From an uncultured Clostridia bacterium (lineage in GTDB: Bacteria; Bacillota; Clostridia; UBA1381), in contig CANQKM010000005.1 of the NCBI GenBank assembly GCA_947624485.1, positions 1-64,000 of the forward strand: a DNA stretch of 64,000 nucleotides, written 5' to 3'. Within the stretch, counting starts at the first letter, position 1. Each line of letters opens with the position of its first letter. Below, in pieces: positions 15,205 through 24,086 of this stretch. Made by a program: the position numbers and the translations under genes. Below the pieces are notes generated by a model. That model saw nothing but the letters and a program-made list of their open reading frames with translations, ran no database searches and was not told where the DNA came from.

Positions 15205-15854
15205 CTTAAACCCTCCGTTTTGCCGTTTATAAGCGCGTTTGCGGCATGTAAAAGCTCTCGTGCCGCGTTTTGCGGATCGTCCGCCTTCATCACAGCCGAC
15301 ACGACGCACACGCCCTTTATCCCCACGCCTTCGAGAACGCCGAGATTGTCCTTCGTAAGTCCACCTATCGCGTTTACGGGGATAGGTACGGCGCGGCATA
15401 TCGCGTCGATCGTTTCGACCGGTGTTATGCGCGTCACGACATGCGTTGTCGTCGGGTACACCGCGCCCGAACCGAGGTAGTCCGCGCCCATGCGGTACGC
15501 CGTTTCGGCCTGTTCGACAGTTTTCGCGGTCGCGCCGATTATAAAATTGCCGCCGGCGATTTTGCGCGCGGCGTCCACCGGCAGGTCGCTCTGTCCGAGA
15601 TGTACGCCCTCGCAGCCGGCGGCGAGCGCGACGTCAAGCCGGTCGTCTATTATGAGCGGCACGCCGTATTTTGCCGTTATTTCGTGAACCTTTTTCGCGA
15701 GACGGTAATATTCGAGTCCGCTGCGGTTCTTTTCGCGAAGCTGCATAAGCGTTGCGCCGCCAATGAGCGCTTCCTCGACGCGGCGAAGAAACTCGTCCTC
15801 GGTGAAGCTTTCGCTGTCGGTTATGACGTACAATAGCGGATTAAATTTTTCCAT
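15201..15854 (-). CDS. thiE: Thiamine-phosphate synthase ThiE
   Basis: A 217-residue TIM-barrel enzyme that joins HMP-PP and thiazole phosphate to give thiamine phosphate. Recognised by LYVITDSESF, 'GGATLMQLREKN', 'LIIDDRLDVALAAGCEGVHLGQSDLP', 'IIGATAKT', 'YLGSGAVYPTTT' and 'PVNAIGGLTKDN'. Length normal. It overlaps thiM by 14 bp and thiD by 4 bp, so translation is probably coupled. No thiS/thiF/thiG/thiH genes appear here, so thiazole is likely supplied by salvage through ThiM. Confidence 0.95.
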   Translation of the reverse strand: MEKFNPLLYVITDSESFTEDEFLRRVEEALIGGATLMQLREKNRSGLEYYRLAKKVHEITAKYGVPLIIDDRLDVALAAGCEGVHLGQSDLPVDAARKIAGGNFIIGATAKTVEQAETAYRMGADYLGSGAVYPTTTHVVTRITPVETIDAICRAVPIPVNAIGGLTKDNLGVLEGVGIKGVCVVSAVMKADDPQNAARELLHAANALINGKTEGLR

Positions 15855-16659
15855 ACGCAGCAGCCTCCTCTATATTCAGACGCTCTGTTATCTGCTCCGC
15901 GCCGAGCGTCGTGAGATTGTCAATCAGATTTACCATGAACGTGCCGCCGCCTTTATCGGTTTCGGACATTTCGCCGCTTATTCCGAGCAGCGCGCACGCC
16001 GACGCGGCGGCTTCAAATCCGTCCGTCACAGATGTGCAGCACGCGGCAAGCGCGCCCAAAATACAGCCTGTACCGGTCACGCGTGAAAGCTGCGGCGTGC
16101 CGTTATGCGCGTACAATACGCGTCCGAAGCCGCATATTATATCGGTTTTACCGCTCGCGAGTACGACGGTGTTAAATTTTTCGGCTAATTCCGCGGCGGT
16201 TTCGGTGACGCTCTCCACGGTCAGAGAGCCGTCCGCGTCAACGCCCGCGCTTGTGTAGCCGGTTTGCGACATGGCTGTTATTTCGGAATAGTTGCCCTTT
16301 ATAACCGCCGGAATGTTCGCACCTATAAGCTCCGACGCGTAATCACGTCTCAGCTTCGAGCAGGCTACGCCCACAAGGTCGAGCGTTACGGGAATATTTT
16401 TTTCCTTCGCGGTTTTTACCGAAATCATCATTGATTCCATGCGCGCGTCGGTGATGTTGCCGAGATTGAGGTACAGCGCGTCGGCTGTTTCGGTTATTTC
16501 CCCTACCTCGCGCGGATGCTCCGCCATTATCGGTCTCGCGCCGACCGCGAGCAGCGCGTTGGCGCATTGATTTATGGATATTGGGTTTGTTATGGAGTGG
16601 ATAAGGGGTGATTTTTCCCTTATCCGCTCCGTTATGCCGTATATTTCGTCAGCCTTCAT
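15841..16659 (-). CDS. thiM: Hydroxyethylthiazole kinase ThiM
   Basis: A 272-residue ribokinase-like enzyme that phosphorylates salvaged 4-methyl-5-(2-hydroxyethyl)thiazole. Seen are 'PLIHSITNPISINQCANALLAVGARPIMAE' at the N-terminus, 'ALYLNLGNI', 'PVTLDLVGVACS', 'VIKGNYSEI' and the active-site VTGTGCILGA with the catalytic Cys. It starts 11 bp inside the end of thiW and overlaps thiE, as expected in a tight operon. With ThiW next to it, the pair forms a thiazole uptake-and-trapping unit. Confidence 0.95.
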   Translation of the reverse strand: MKADEIYGITERIREKSPLIHSITNPISINQCANALLAVGARPIMAEHPREVGEITETADALYLNLGNITDARMESMMISVKTAKEKNIPVTLDLVGVACSKLRRDYASELIGANIPAVIKGNYSEITAMSQTGYTSAGVDADGSLTVESVTETAAELAEKFNTVVLASGKTDIICGFGRVLYAHNGTPQLSRVTGTGCILGALAACCTSVTDGFEAAASACALLGISGEMSETDKGGGTFMVNLIDNLTTLGAEQITERLNIEEAAAYGKI

Positions 16660-17374
16660 TCGTTTTTCTCCCGAGTACCTTTACCGCCGTGTACACGAGC
16701 GCCGCAAGCACGAACGCGCCGAGTATGCCGTATGTTATGTAAGGCATGGCGGCTGAATTTATTTTGAACAAATCCTTTGCCAAATTTATAACAACAAATA
16801 ATATAACTCCTATCGCGGCTATGGAAACGGCGTTGCCGATTATGCTGCCCTTATACTCGTAAACGGGTGAGCCGAGCGCGTTCTGGAAACGCGTGAGCGC
16901 GCCTGCCGACGACAGCTTTTTCAAAAACGCGAACGCTATGCTTCCGCCTATGAGCGTTCCGCATATGAACGACGGCACGTAGAAGAACATCGTAAGTCCT
17001 TCCTTGCCCCACAAAAGCGACATTACGGGGTACGACACGATCGCTCCGATAATGCCCGTTCCTATTACCTCGCCGAGTACCGCCATCAAGAGGTTGCCCT
17101 TAGACGTTCGGTAGAAAATTCCCGACAAAAACGCTCCGAATACCGCGCCCGTAAGCGCCAGCGGCGGTATGCCCATGAACGCCATACGCAGAATGCCTAT
17201 CATTGTCGCGCATGCGAGCGAATAGTAAGGCCCCAAAAGCACAGAACAGACGATGTTTATAAAGTGCGCCATAGGACACATTCCCTCAACGCGCAGTATC
17301 GGCGATATTACAACGCCGAGCGCGACGAGCATCGCGAGTACCGTCATTTTCAAAAGTTTCTTATTTGTTTTCAT
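16649..17374 (-). CDS. thiW: ThiW-type ECF transporter S component (thiazole uptake)
   Basis: A 241-residue membrane protein. The first ~165 residues match the ThiW family: 'MTVLAMLVALGVVISPILRVEGMCPMAHFINIVCSVLLGPYYSLACA', then 'IGTGIIGAIVSYPVM'. ThiW is the predicted substrate-binding S component for the thiazole moiety, using a shared ECF energising module encoded elsewhere. Residues ~175-235 form a C-terminal extension with two more predicted membrane helices that typical ThiW proteins (about 160-170 residues) lack. It is the first gene of the thi salvage operon and has a GAGGA Shine-Dalgarno just after a hairpin in the leader. Confidence 0.85.
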   Translation of the reverse strand: MKTNKKLLKMTVLAMLVALGVVISPILRVEGMCPMAHFINIVCSVLLGPYYSLACATMIGILRMAFMGIPPLALTGAVFGAFLSGIFYRTSKGNLLMAVLGEVIGTGIIGAIVSYPVMSLLWGKEGLTMFFYVPSFICGTLIGGSIAFAFLKKLSSAGALTRFQNALGSPVYEYKGSIIGNAVSIAAIGVILFVVINLAKDLFKINSAAMPYITYGILGAFVLAALVYTAVKVLGRKTNEG

Positions 17375-17540
17375 TTTTAATTCCTCATTTCGTAAATAAA
17401 ATTACGAAAGAAGTCAATCTTTCGCACGGTCGGAGTTCAATTACTCCCTCTCACCTCGAAACACGAGTTCCCATCGCAAAAAATACGAGCGTCGGGCGCT
17501 CCCCCGCCGTCCGGTATAACCTCCCTTCACGAATTGATTT
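17375..17540 (-). promoter_or_regulatory. Structured leader RNA of thiW-thiM-thiE-thiD, class not recognised
   Basis: The ~165-nt leader has several perfect stems on the minus strand: GAGCG/CGCTC, CTCG/CGAG, GGAGT/ACTCC, CGAAAG/CTTTCG (followed by TAATTTTATTT, terminator-like) and TTTCGTAA/TTACGAAA. The last two share CTTTCG sequence and are mutually exclusive, and the latter ends right at the ribosome site. The string GGTGAGAGGGAG...TTGAACTCC faintly recalls THI-element pieces, but the CTGAGA and P4/P5 consensus seen in the thiC leader are missing. A regulatory RNA is likely; its ligand is unknown. Confidence 0.55.
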
Positions 17541-17572
17541 ATAATGTAAGCGCGGATAACGCGGTAAGAAAG

Positions 17573-19882
17573 TTATCTCAGCGCGTTATCTAGCACCGCA
17601 TCCATGTTTGTTACGGGTATGAAATGCAGCTTGTCGCGCACCTCGTCGGGTACGTCGTCAATGTCGGGCTTGTTTTCCTCGGGTATGATTATGTCCTTTA
17701 TGCCCGCCCTGTACGCCGCGAGCGATTTTTCTTTAAGTCCGCCTATCGGCAGAACGCGTCCGCGAAGCGTTATTTCGCCCGTCATCGCTATGTCGTTCCT
17801 TACGGGATTTTTCGTGAGCGCGCTCACAACGGCTGTCGCCATGGTTATACCCGCCGACGGCCCGTCCTTAGGCACAGCACCCTCGGGGACGTGGATATGT
17901 ATGTCGTACTCCTTGTGGAAGTCGGACGGCACTTTAAGTTCCTTCGCGTTCGCACGTATGTAGCTTATCGCCGCAACGGCGCTTTCCTTCATCACGTCGC
18001 CGAGCTTACCCGTAAGCTCCACCTTGCCGCTGCCGGGCATTACGTTTACCTCTATCGACAGCGTATCGCCGCCCACCGACGTCCACGCAAGTCCCCTTGC
18101 AACGCCCACCTCGTCATGCTCGTTCATCATGTCGAAGCGGTAGTGGGGCTTGCCGAGGAAGTCCTCCAAATTCTTTACGTTTACCTTTATTACGCGCTTG
18201 CGCGTACTCAAAAGCTCCTTAGCCGCCTTGCGGCATATTTCGCCTATTTTCTGCTCCAGTTTTCTGACGCCCGCCTCGCGCGTGTAATGCTCGATTATTT
18301 CGCGCAGCGCGCTGTCGGCGATCGTGAGCTGCTTGTCGGTGAGACCGTTAGCTTTGAGCGTTTTCGGGATAAGATAGTCCTTCGCGATATGGAATTTCTC
18401 CGCGCTCGTGTAACCTGTAAGCTCGATTATCTCCATTCTGTCCAGAAGCGGACGCGACACCGTTTCGAGCGTGTTCGCGGTAGTTATGAACAGCACCTTT
18501 GACAGGTCGAACGGCACTTCTATGTAGTGGTCGCGGAACGAGCCGTTTTGCTCGTAGTCAAGCACTTCCAGAAGCGCGGCTGACGGATCGCCCTTGTAAT
18601 CGACGCCCATTTTGTCGATCTCGTCGAGCAGTATAAGCGGATTAAGCGTTTTCGCTTCCTTCATGGCAGCCATTATCCTGCCCTCCATAGCGCCTATGTA
18701 CGTCTTTCTGTGACCGCGTATGTCGCTTTCGTCGTGTATGCCGCCGAGCGATATGCGGACGTATTTCCTGCCGAGCGCTCGCGCGACCGATTTCGCGACC
18801 GACGTTTTACCGACGCCCGGAGGCCCGACAAGACAGAGTATCGCGCTGCTTTTGCCGTTCGTCATCTGCCTTACGGCGAGGTACTCGACTATTCTCTCCT
18901 TCACCTTGTCAAGACCGTAGTGATCCTCGTCAAGCACGGCGCGCGCGTTCTGTATATCGTTGTTTTCCTTCGTCGTCTTGTTCCACGGCATTTCGAGAAC
19001 GGTGTCGAGGTAGCTCCTTACAACGGCGCTCTCCGACGATGAGGGCGGCATTTTAAGGAAGCGGTCAACCTCCTTTAACAGCTTATCCTTCGTATCCTTT
19101 GTCGTTTTGAGCTTCTTTATCTGTTTTTCGTACTCCTCCGCTTCGCTTATCGTTCCGCCGCCGTCAAGCTCCTCCTGTATCACGTGAAGCTGTTCACGCA
19201 GGTAGTATTCGCGCTGATTTTTGTCGAGCCGCTCTTTTACGCGCTCGGCTATCTGGCGCTCGAGCTTTAAAACCTCCATGCGGTTCTGCAGCGCGGCGGT
19301 GAGCATTTCCGCCCGCTTGCACACGTCGATTTCCTCAAGTATCTCTTGATTTGCCTCCACCTCAAGCTCCGCGCCTGCGGCTGTTATATCGCACAGTTCG
19401 CCGAGTGTATGTGCCGACATTACCTGCATGAAATTGTCGGCGGTAAGGCGCGGGTTCTGTGAAAAGTATTCCTCGTACATCTTGCGCAGACGGTTCTTAT
19501 GCGCTTTTGCAAGAGTACCGCTGTCGTAGTCGGAGTCCTCGTACTCGAGTATGCCCGCCTTCAAATATCCGTCGCACGGTATTTCGCAGTCGATAAAGCC
19601 GCGCCGCACGCCCTGCACTATCACGCGCACCACGCCGCCCGGCATACGCATTACCTGGCGTATCTGCGCGACCGTTCCGACGTCGTACACGTCGGCGAAC
19701 GACGGTTCCTCGATGCTTATGTCCCTCTGCGCCGCAAGGAATACGATTGAATTTGCCGCGCTCGCGGCTTCAATGGCTTTTACCGAAGCCGTCCTCGCCG
19801 CGTCAAAGTTGAGCGTCATGTGCGGAAAAAGCACCATTCCGCGCATCGGCACAACCGGCATATAATTTATTTTATTTTCCAT
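17573..19882 (-). CDS. lon: ATP-dependent protease LonA
   Basis: A 769-residue cytoplasmic AAA+ serine protease that degrades damaged and regulatory proteins. N-terminal LON domain (about 5-200), coiled coil, AAA+ domain with Walker A GPPGVGKT and Walker B ILLDEIDK, and a protease domain with catalytic Ser in PKDGPSAG (Ser676) and Lys in GGLKEK (Lys719), the Ser/Lys dyad. Length normal. ATG 19882 has GAGGTGG 5 bp upstream; a GTG three codons earlier lies inside that Shine-Dalgarno and is rejected. No CtsR or CIRCE operator was seen. It is transcribed alone from the promoter at 19922-19950, and the thiW leader follows it. Confidence 0.96.
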   Translation of the reverse strand: MENKINYMPVVPMRGMVLFPHMTLNFDAARTASVKAIEAASAANSIVFLAAQRDISIEEPSFADVYDVGTVAQIRQVMRMPGGVVRVIVQGVRRGFIDCEIPCDGYLKAGILEYEDSDYDSGTLAKAHKNRLRKMYEEYFSQNPRLTADNFMQVMSAHTLGELCDITAAGAELEVEANQEILEEIDVCKRAEMLTAALQNRMEVLKLERQIAERVKERLDKNQREYYLREQLHVIQEELDGGGTISEAEEYEKQIKKLKTTKDTKDKLLKEVDRFLKMPPSSSESAVVRSYLDTVLEMPWNKTTKENNDIQNARAVLDEDHYGLDKVKERIVEYLAVRQMTNGKSSAILCLVGPPGVGKTSVAKSVARALGRKYVRISLGGIHDESDIRGHRKTYIGAMEGRIMAAMKEAKTLNPLILLDEIDKMGVDYKGDPSAALLEVLDYEQNGSFRDHYIEVPFDLSKVLFITTANTLETVSRPLLDRMEIIELTGYTSAEKFHIAKDYLIPKTLKANGLTDKQLTIADSALREIIEHYTREAGVRKLEQKIGEICRKAAKELLSTRKRVIKVNVKNLEDFLGKPHYRFDMMNEHDEVGVARGLAWTSVGGDTLSIEVNVMPGSGKVELTGKLGDVMKESAVAAISYIRANAKELKVPSDFHKEYDIHIHVPEGAVPKDGPSAGITMATAVVSALTKNPVRNDIAMTGEITLRGRVLPIGGLKEKSLAAYRAGIKDIIIPEENKPDIDDVPDEVRDKLHFIPVTNMDAVLDNALR

Positions 19883-19921
19883 TTTTACCACCTCAAAATC
19901 ACATTGTAAAGCGATACAAAT

Positions 19922-19950
19922 ATTATAGCTGTTATCAGCGCCGTTTTCAA
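19922..19950 (-). promoter_or_regulatory. Promoter of lon
   Basis: Minus-strand TTGAAA (complement of 19945-19950), 17-bp spacer, TATAAT (complement of 19922-19927), in the 66-bp gap between prmC and lon. Confidence 0.7.
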
Positions 19951-19958
19951 CTGTTTTT

Positions 19959-20792
19959 TTATGGTCGCGCGCACCGTCCCGATATTACCCTGTCATTGCC
20001 GCACAAATCCTTTATTATCTTTATGTCTTTGAAATTTTTTCCCATAAGCGTTTTGACGCTTTCGCCCTGATCAAAACCTATTTCAAACGCGAGAAGTCCG
20101 CCCTTTTTCAGCATTTTCGGGGCGATTTCGGTTATGCGTCTGTAAAACTTAAGTCCGTCCTCTCCGCCGTCAAGCGCGGAAAGCGGCTCGTAATCCTTTA
20201 CCTCGGTCTGCAGGGTGCCGATAACCGACGTTTCGATATACGGCGGATTTGACACGATAATATCGTACGTGCCGTCGGGGATCTCGCTTAATATGTCGGC
20301 TCGGACAAATTTCACTCTGTCCGAAACGCCGTTTATTTCGGCGTTTTCTTTTGCCGTATTTAGCGCGTCGGCGCTTATGTCAAGCTCCGTCACGCGCGCG
20401 TTTTTATTGTAATGCGCGAGGCTTATACCGACACAGCCCGTACCCGCGCCGATGTCGAGAATGCTGCACGTTTCGCCGTTCATGTATTCCAAAACGTGTT
20501 CGACGAGCGTTTCGGTGTCGCTGCGCGGTATGAGCGTTGCGCGGCTTAGCTTAAACGGCAGCGACATAAATTCCGTTTCGCCGAGAATATATTGAAGCGG
20601 CTCACCGCCTGCGCGCCGAGCCGCCGTTTCGTTTACTGTTTGTATTTCGCCGTCCGTCACGGCGCGGCGCGGATTTGTGATAAGCTCCGTCCGGCTTATG
20701 CCGAGCGCGTGCATTACAAGCATTTCCGCCTCGAACCGCGCGTTGTCGGTAAGCATTGAGGCGGCGTGTCTTACAAGAGCGTCGATTACCAT
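19959..20792 (-). CDS. prmC: Peptide chain release factor N5-glutamine methyltransferase PrmC
   Basis: A 277-residue SAM-dependent methyltransferase that methylates the Gln of the GGQ motif in release factors. It has the N-terminal helical domain, '[18 protein letters not shown]', '[16 protein letters not shown]', the SAM loop [16 protein letters not shown] and the catalytic NPPYIE. Length normal. It begins 7 bp inside the end of the DUF1385 gene. prfA, its usual neighbour, is not in the window. Confidence 0.94.
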   Translation of the reverse strand: MVIDALVRHAASMLTDNARFEAEMLVMHALGISRTELITNPRRAVTDGEIQTVNETAARRAGGEPLQYILGETEFMSLPFKLSRATLIPRSDTETLVEHVLEYMNGETCSILDIGAGTGCVGISLAHYNKNARVTELDISADALNTAKENAEINGVSDRVKFVRADILSEIPDGTYDIIVSNPPYIETSVIGTLQTEVKDYEPLSALDGGEDGLKFYRRITEIAPKMLKKGGLLAFEIGFDQGESVKTLMGKNFKDIKIIKDLCGNDRVISGRCARP

Positions 20793-21778
20793 TTGTCGTC
20801 CTCTTTATCCTCGGGTATGCACGGCTTCATCGCTTCGATCGCGACCTCTATCATACTTTCGTCGGGTTCGCGCGTCGTGAGCTTCTGCAGCCACAGTCCC
20901 GGCTTTGACAAAAGACCGACGCATTTGTTTTTGCTTCTGCCCGCCCACTTTATAAGCTCGTAGGATATTCCCGCGACAACGGGGAGCAGCAAAAGGCGCG
21001 TACCCATTCTTAATAGTGTGCTGACTGCGGCGTTAAAGCCGTCAAAGCGCGGCAGCAGAGCGAAAAGCAGTATGCTCACTATCATTACGAAAAGCAGGAA
21101 GCTCGTTCCGCATCTGGGGTGGAAACGCGTGTACTTCTTCACGTTCTCCGGCGTAAGCTCCTCGCCCGCCTCGTAGCACGCTATCGTTTTATGCTCCGCG
21201 CCGTGGTACATGAACACGCGCTTTATATCCTTCATCTGCGACACAAGCGCAAGGTACGAGATGAATATTACCATACGTATTACGCCCTCGAATATGCTCG
21301 TGAACGCGCCCGTAGACGTTACCGTGTTCACCGCCGGCGACAGCGCGCCGAGCGATTCAACGCCCTTTGTGATAAACGTCGGCAAAAGCATGAACACCGC
21401 TATGCTGAACACGAGCGAAACCGCGATTGCAAAGTAGATTACAACGTCTTTTATTTTGTCGCCGAGCTTATCCTCGAGCCACTTGTCGAATTTGCTCTCC
21501 TCTTCCTCCTCGTCACCCTCGAGGTCGACAAATTCCGCGCTGTACATAAGCGCCTTCATGCCTATCACAAGGCTGTCAACAAAATTCACGCAGCCGCGTA
21601 TTATCGGCAGCCGCCAGAATTTTGCGCGCGTTTTAACGCCGTTGTCGTCGATTTTACAGGCTATGCCGCCGTCGGGCTTACGCACCGCGACGGCTGTTTT
21701 GTACGGCCCGCGCATCATTACGCCTTCCATGACTGCCTGACCGCCTATTGAAGTTATATGCTGTTCGTTATTGTTCAT
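20786..21778 (-). CDS. DUF1385 membrane protein
   Basis: A 330-residue protein of the DUF1385 family (YqhQ-like): 'SIGGQAVMEGVMMRGPYKTAVAVRKPDG' at the N-terminus, a central 'YHGAEHKTIACYEAGEELTPENVKKYTRFHPRCGTSFLL' with conserved His and Cys residues, and several membrane helices. The His-rich motif suggests metal binding, but the biochemical role is unknown. The family is very commonly found beside prmC/prfA in Clostridia, as here; prmC overlaps its end. Shine-Dalgarno GAAAGGA. Confidence 0.9.
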   Translation of the reverse strand: MNNNEQHITSIGGQAVMEGVMMRGPYKTAVAVRKPDGGIACKIDDNGVKTRAKFWRLPIIRGCVNFVDSLVIGMKALMYSAEFVDLEGDEEEEESKFDKWLEDKLGDKIKDVVIYFAIAVSLVFSIAVFMLLPTFITKGVESLGALSPAVNTVTSTGAFTSIFEGVIRMVIFISYLALVSQMKDIKRVFMYHGAEHKTIACYEAGEELTPENVKKYTRFHPRCGTSFLLFVMIVSILLFALLPRFDGFNAAVSTLLRMGTRLLLLPVVAGISYELIKWAGRSKNKCVGLLSKPGLWLQKLTTREPDESMIEVAIEAMKPCIPEDKEDDKW

Positions 21779-21802
21779 ATTGCTTTGTCCTTTCCGAAAA
21801 AA

Positions 21803-22402
21803 TCAGCACGGATCGCACCACGGCGTGCAGCACTGCAGACACATGCACATCGTGCATGGATCGCACGGCATGCACATTCCGCCGCCCTGTGTGGAGTTCG
21901 TGTAATCCTGACGGCGCGACCTGAGGTTTTGGAGCGCCTCGACATATTCCGCGTTGTTCGGCTCCATATTTACAGCCGTCTGGAAGAAGCTCAGCGCCTG
22001 GTCGTACCAGCCCATCTGCATACGCACGCGTCCCGAAAGGTAGTACCATTCAGCCGTGCGCGGCAGTGAGTTAAGCATCGCCGCCGCTTCGTTTACGCGT
22101 CCCTGCGTAATGAGCGAGCGCACAGCCTCAAACGACGCCGAGCCGCCCGTGTAGCCGCCCGACGATGCGCCCGTGTAGCCGCCGGACGATGTGTTTCCCG
22201 AGTAGCTGCCGCCCGAGCTTTGTTTATTCATAATCATGTCGTACGCCTTGTTGATTTCCTTGATTTTTTCCGCAGCCAAATCGGCGAGCGGATTGTTGAC
22301 GTACTTGTCGGGATGATATTTTTTCACAAGCTCGCGGTAAGCCTTTTTGATTGTTTCCTCGTCCGCGTTTCTGTCAACGCCCAAAACCTTATACGGATCC
22401 AT
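21803..22402 (-). CDS. J-domain protein with TPR-like region and Cys-rich tail
   Basis: A 199-residue protein: J domain 1-60 with HPD at 30-32, a Gly/Ser/Tyr-rich linker (about 62-90), a short TPR-like helical region (about 95-165; '[36 protein letters not shown]'), and a C-terminal segment of ~25 residues with about nine Cys ([17 protein letters not shown]...). The J domain stimulates an Hsp70 partner; the Cys tail may bind metal or anchor the protein. It is followed without a gap by the DUF5685 gene upstream in the same strand (stop and start adjoin), implying a joint function that is unknown. Confidence 0.85.
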   Translation of the reverse strand: MDPYKVLGVDRNADEETIKKAYRELVKKYHPDKYVNNPLADLAAEKIKEINKAYDMIMNKQSSGGSYSGNTSSGGYTGASSGGYTGGSASFEAVRSLITQGRVNEAAAMLNSLPRTAEWYYLSGRVRMQMGWYDQALSFFQTAVNMEPNNAEYVEALQNLRSRRQDYTNSTQGGGMCMPCDPCTMCMCLQCCTPWCDPC

Positions 22403-23251
22403 TTATTCCTCTCCCAATACAGATTTTTGCTTCCCCTTAAGTCCCTGATAGACTATGTTTTCTATAAGTTTTCGGTTCCTGTGGAGCCTTAAAAGCTCCA
22501 GAGCCGAAGCCGTATTTTCAAGCGTGAGCGTAAGGGTAAACTCCGTGCGCCCGCGTATCTGCTTTTTTATTTCCTCCGCGTTTCCACGTCTGTTAGCAAG
22601 AAACGGATTGTACGAGCCGGATTTGTAATCCTTTTCGATGTCGTCGTACGCGTCGATAATGTAGAGCCACCGCCCGAGGTTGTACCCGAACCACGACAGA
22701 ATCCGACGCGTGTCGCCGTCCGTGACGAAATCGGGCGTGAACACGTATTCGAGTATTTTCGCGAATCTGTCGGCGGCCTCATCGATTTCGGAGCAGTTTT
22801 GTTTTTCGAGCAGTGACAGCTCCGAAAGTCTGTCGGATATGAAGTCATACGCCTCTTTGTTTTTCGCGAGAGCCTTGTTTTTGCCGCTTCGCAGCGCCGC
22901 CATAGCGATACGCGCCTTCACGCCGCCCTCGTCGCTGCAGTCGTCCTTGAGCTTTAAGTACGTCAGTATCTCCCCCACCCGCGCGGCATAGTCAACCGCC
23001 TTGTCGTTCACGACGCACGGGTGTTTCTTAAACGGGTGTACGGCGCAGCGTTCCTCTGTTATGTCCGCGTTTTCAAAAAGCACGGATGACAGCACAAGCG
23101 CGAGAAATGTTATGTCGTAGCTCAGTCCCAGCCGCGAAAGCTGCGAGCATTCGCGTCCCACAGCTTTGCAAAGACCGCAGTAGTACGCGCGGAACGTGTT
23201 TGCATCCTCTTCGCCGATACCCTCCCGACAGATTGATATATATCCGAACAT
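22403..23251 (-). CDS. DUF5685 family protein
   Basis: A 282-residue cytoplasmic, helix-rich protein starting MFGYISICREG, with 'FRAYYCGLCKAVG' (CxxC-like), 'LGLSYDITFLALVLSSV', Cys residues at 'RCAVHPFKKHPC' and 'WFGYNLGRWLYIIDAYDDIEKDYKSGSYNPF'. The N-terminal CGLC and following Cys/Asp residues resemble a metal site; the DDxxxD-like segment recalls a polyprenyl-synthase-type helix bundle, but no activity is assigned. It directly precedes the DnaJ-type gene and is the first gene of a minus-strand run that includes DUF1385 and prmC. Confidence 0.8.
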   Translation of the reverse strand: MFGYISICREGIGEEDANTFRAYYCGLCKAVGRECSQLSRLGLSYDITFLALVLSSVLFENADITEERCAVHPFKKHPCVVNDKAVDYAARVGEILTYLKLKDDCSDEGGVKARIAMAALRSGKNKALAKNKEAYDFISDRLSELSLLEKQNCSEIDEAADRFAKILEYVFTPDFVTDGDTRRILSWFGYNLGRWLYIIDAYDDIEKDYKSGSYNPFLANRRGNAEEIKKQIRGRTEFTLTLTLENTASALELLRLHRNRKLIENIVYQGLKGKQKSVLGEE

Positions 23252-23343
23252 ATCGTTTCTCCGTAATCTTAAAGTTGCCTATACCAATTTTGTATTATAT
23301 CGCAAATGCCGTCAAAATTCAACCTTCGGCGCGTATATTTTAT

Positions 23344-23367
23344 AAAATTTATATTTTGTTCATATTT
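23344..23367. repeat. 24-bp direct repeat, left copy (flanks toxin-antitoxin pair)
   Basis: Begins AAAATTTATATT and ends TTCATATTT; identical over 24 bp to 24000-24023. The two copies bracket the toxin-antitoxin genes and their promoter and terminator. Confidence 0.8.
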
Positions 23368-23380
23368 CCGACCGCCGATA

Positions 23381-23419
23381 TAAAAAATACACCGTCTCAA
23401 TATCCGTATATCGAGACGG
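23381..23419 (-). terminator. Terminator of the toxin-antitoxin operon
   Basis: On the minus strand CCGTCTC...GAGACGG forms a stem with further pairing of ATAT inside, followed by TGTATTTTTTAT. Confidence 0.8.
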
Positions 23420-23440
23420 CGCACCGACTTGCGTCAGCAT

Positions 23441-23695
23441 TTATAAATTCTTGTATACCTGACCGCGGTTGTCAATATTTATCACATTTATTTTGTAAAC
23501 TCCGTTGTCAATCTCGTACAATATGCGGAAATCACCCACCCGAAGCCTATACATTTTTGTTCCCGCAAGACGGCGTATATCCGTTCCGTGCGGCAGCATG
23601 TAGATTGCCTTGTAGAGCCGCAGTCTCTGCTGCTTGTCCTGCTTCTCTATGAATTTTCTCGCCGCCTTTTGCAGTTCAATTCTGTAAGTCCGCAT
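23441..23695 (-). CDS. RelE/ParE superfamily toxin
   Basis: An 84-residue basic protein with the RelE/ParE fold pattern: 'YRIELQKAARKFIEKQDKQQRLRLYKAIYMLPHG', then 'LAGTKMYRLRVGDFRILYEIDNGVYKINVINIDNRGQVYKNL'. The motif RLRVGDFRILYEI is typical of type II mRNA-interferase or gyrase-directed toxins. It overlaps the upstream antitoxin gene by 20 bp. RelE-type mRNA cleavage is the more likely activity from 'GDFRILYEI' and the Arg residues, but ParE cannot be excluded. Confidence 0.85.
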   Translation of the reverse strand: MRTYRIELQKAARKFIEKQDKQQRLRLYKAIYMLPHGTDIRRLAGTKMYRLRVGDFRILYEIDNGVYKINVINIDNRGQVYKNL

Positions 23696-23921
23696 AGGTA
23701 AACCCGTCCTTTGCCATCATTTCTTCAAGAGACACCGTTGTTCCGTCGTTGATACGCTCGGCATCACGAATCATCGCCATGTCCCACTCGTCGGGTTCTG
23801 CCGCTTCAGCCGTCGGCTCGTTCGCGTAAGCCTTTAACGATTCGAGTATGTCAACTATATATACAAGCCTGTTGTCGGGTACGTTATCTATAAGCTGAAT
23901 AATTCGTTCCTTATTTGACAT
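23676..23921 (-). CDS. Antitoxin of the RelE/ParE-type pair
   Basis: An 81-residue acidic protein (start ATG 23921, GAGGTGA 5 bp upstream) with an N-terminal helical 'KERIIQLIDNVPDNRLVYIVDILESLKAYA' segment and a C-terminal 'WDMAMIRDAERINDGTTVSLEEMMAKDGF' tail. This layout, DNA-binding/dimer region first and toxin-wrapping acidic tail second, is usual for type II antitoxins. It probably represses the operon through the palindrome overlapping the -10 box. The family was not pinned down. Confidence 0.75.
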   Translation of the reverse strand: MSNKERIIQLIDNVPDNRLVYIVDILESLKAYANEPTAEAAEPDEWDMAMIRDAERINDGTTVSLEEMMAKDGFTYADLQN

Positions 23922-23934
23922 TGCTATCACCTCG

Positions 23935-23968
23935 CATATATTATATATGATTTTGCCGCAAATATCAA
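23935..23968 (-). promoter_or_regulatory. Toxin-antitoxin promoter with overlapping palindromic operator
   Basis: Minus-strand TTGATA (complement of 23963-23968), 17-bp spacer, TATAAT (complement of 23940-23945). The -10 box is embedded in CATATATTATATATG (23935-23949), a perfect palindrome around a central base, as expected for autorepression. Confidence 0.75.
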
Positions 23969-23999
23969 TAGTTTTACGCCGCCCGTCTGCAAAAACACA

Positions 24000-24023
24000 A
24001 AAATTTATATTTTGTTCATATTT
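24000..24023. repeat. 24-bp direct repeat, right copy
   Basis: Identical to 23344-23367; lies upstream of spoVAC. Between the copies are 632 bp that contain only the toxin-antitoxin unit. Confidence 0.8.
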
Positions 24024-24086
24024 TTGCTGAAACGGTGAAATGATATATAAAACGGTTTAAGCTTGGGAAAGGACGGATTTACGTAT

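Noticed and set aside
17375..17540. Call of the thiW leader as a canonical TPP or cobalamin riboswitch
   Set aside because: Pieces resemble both (GGTGAGA..., GGGAA...), but CTGAGA and the P4/P5 elements of TPP, and the CCCGCxACTGT box of cobalamin, are missing. Left unclassified.
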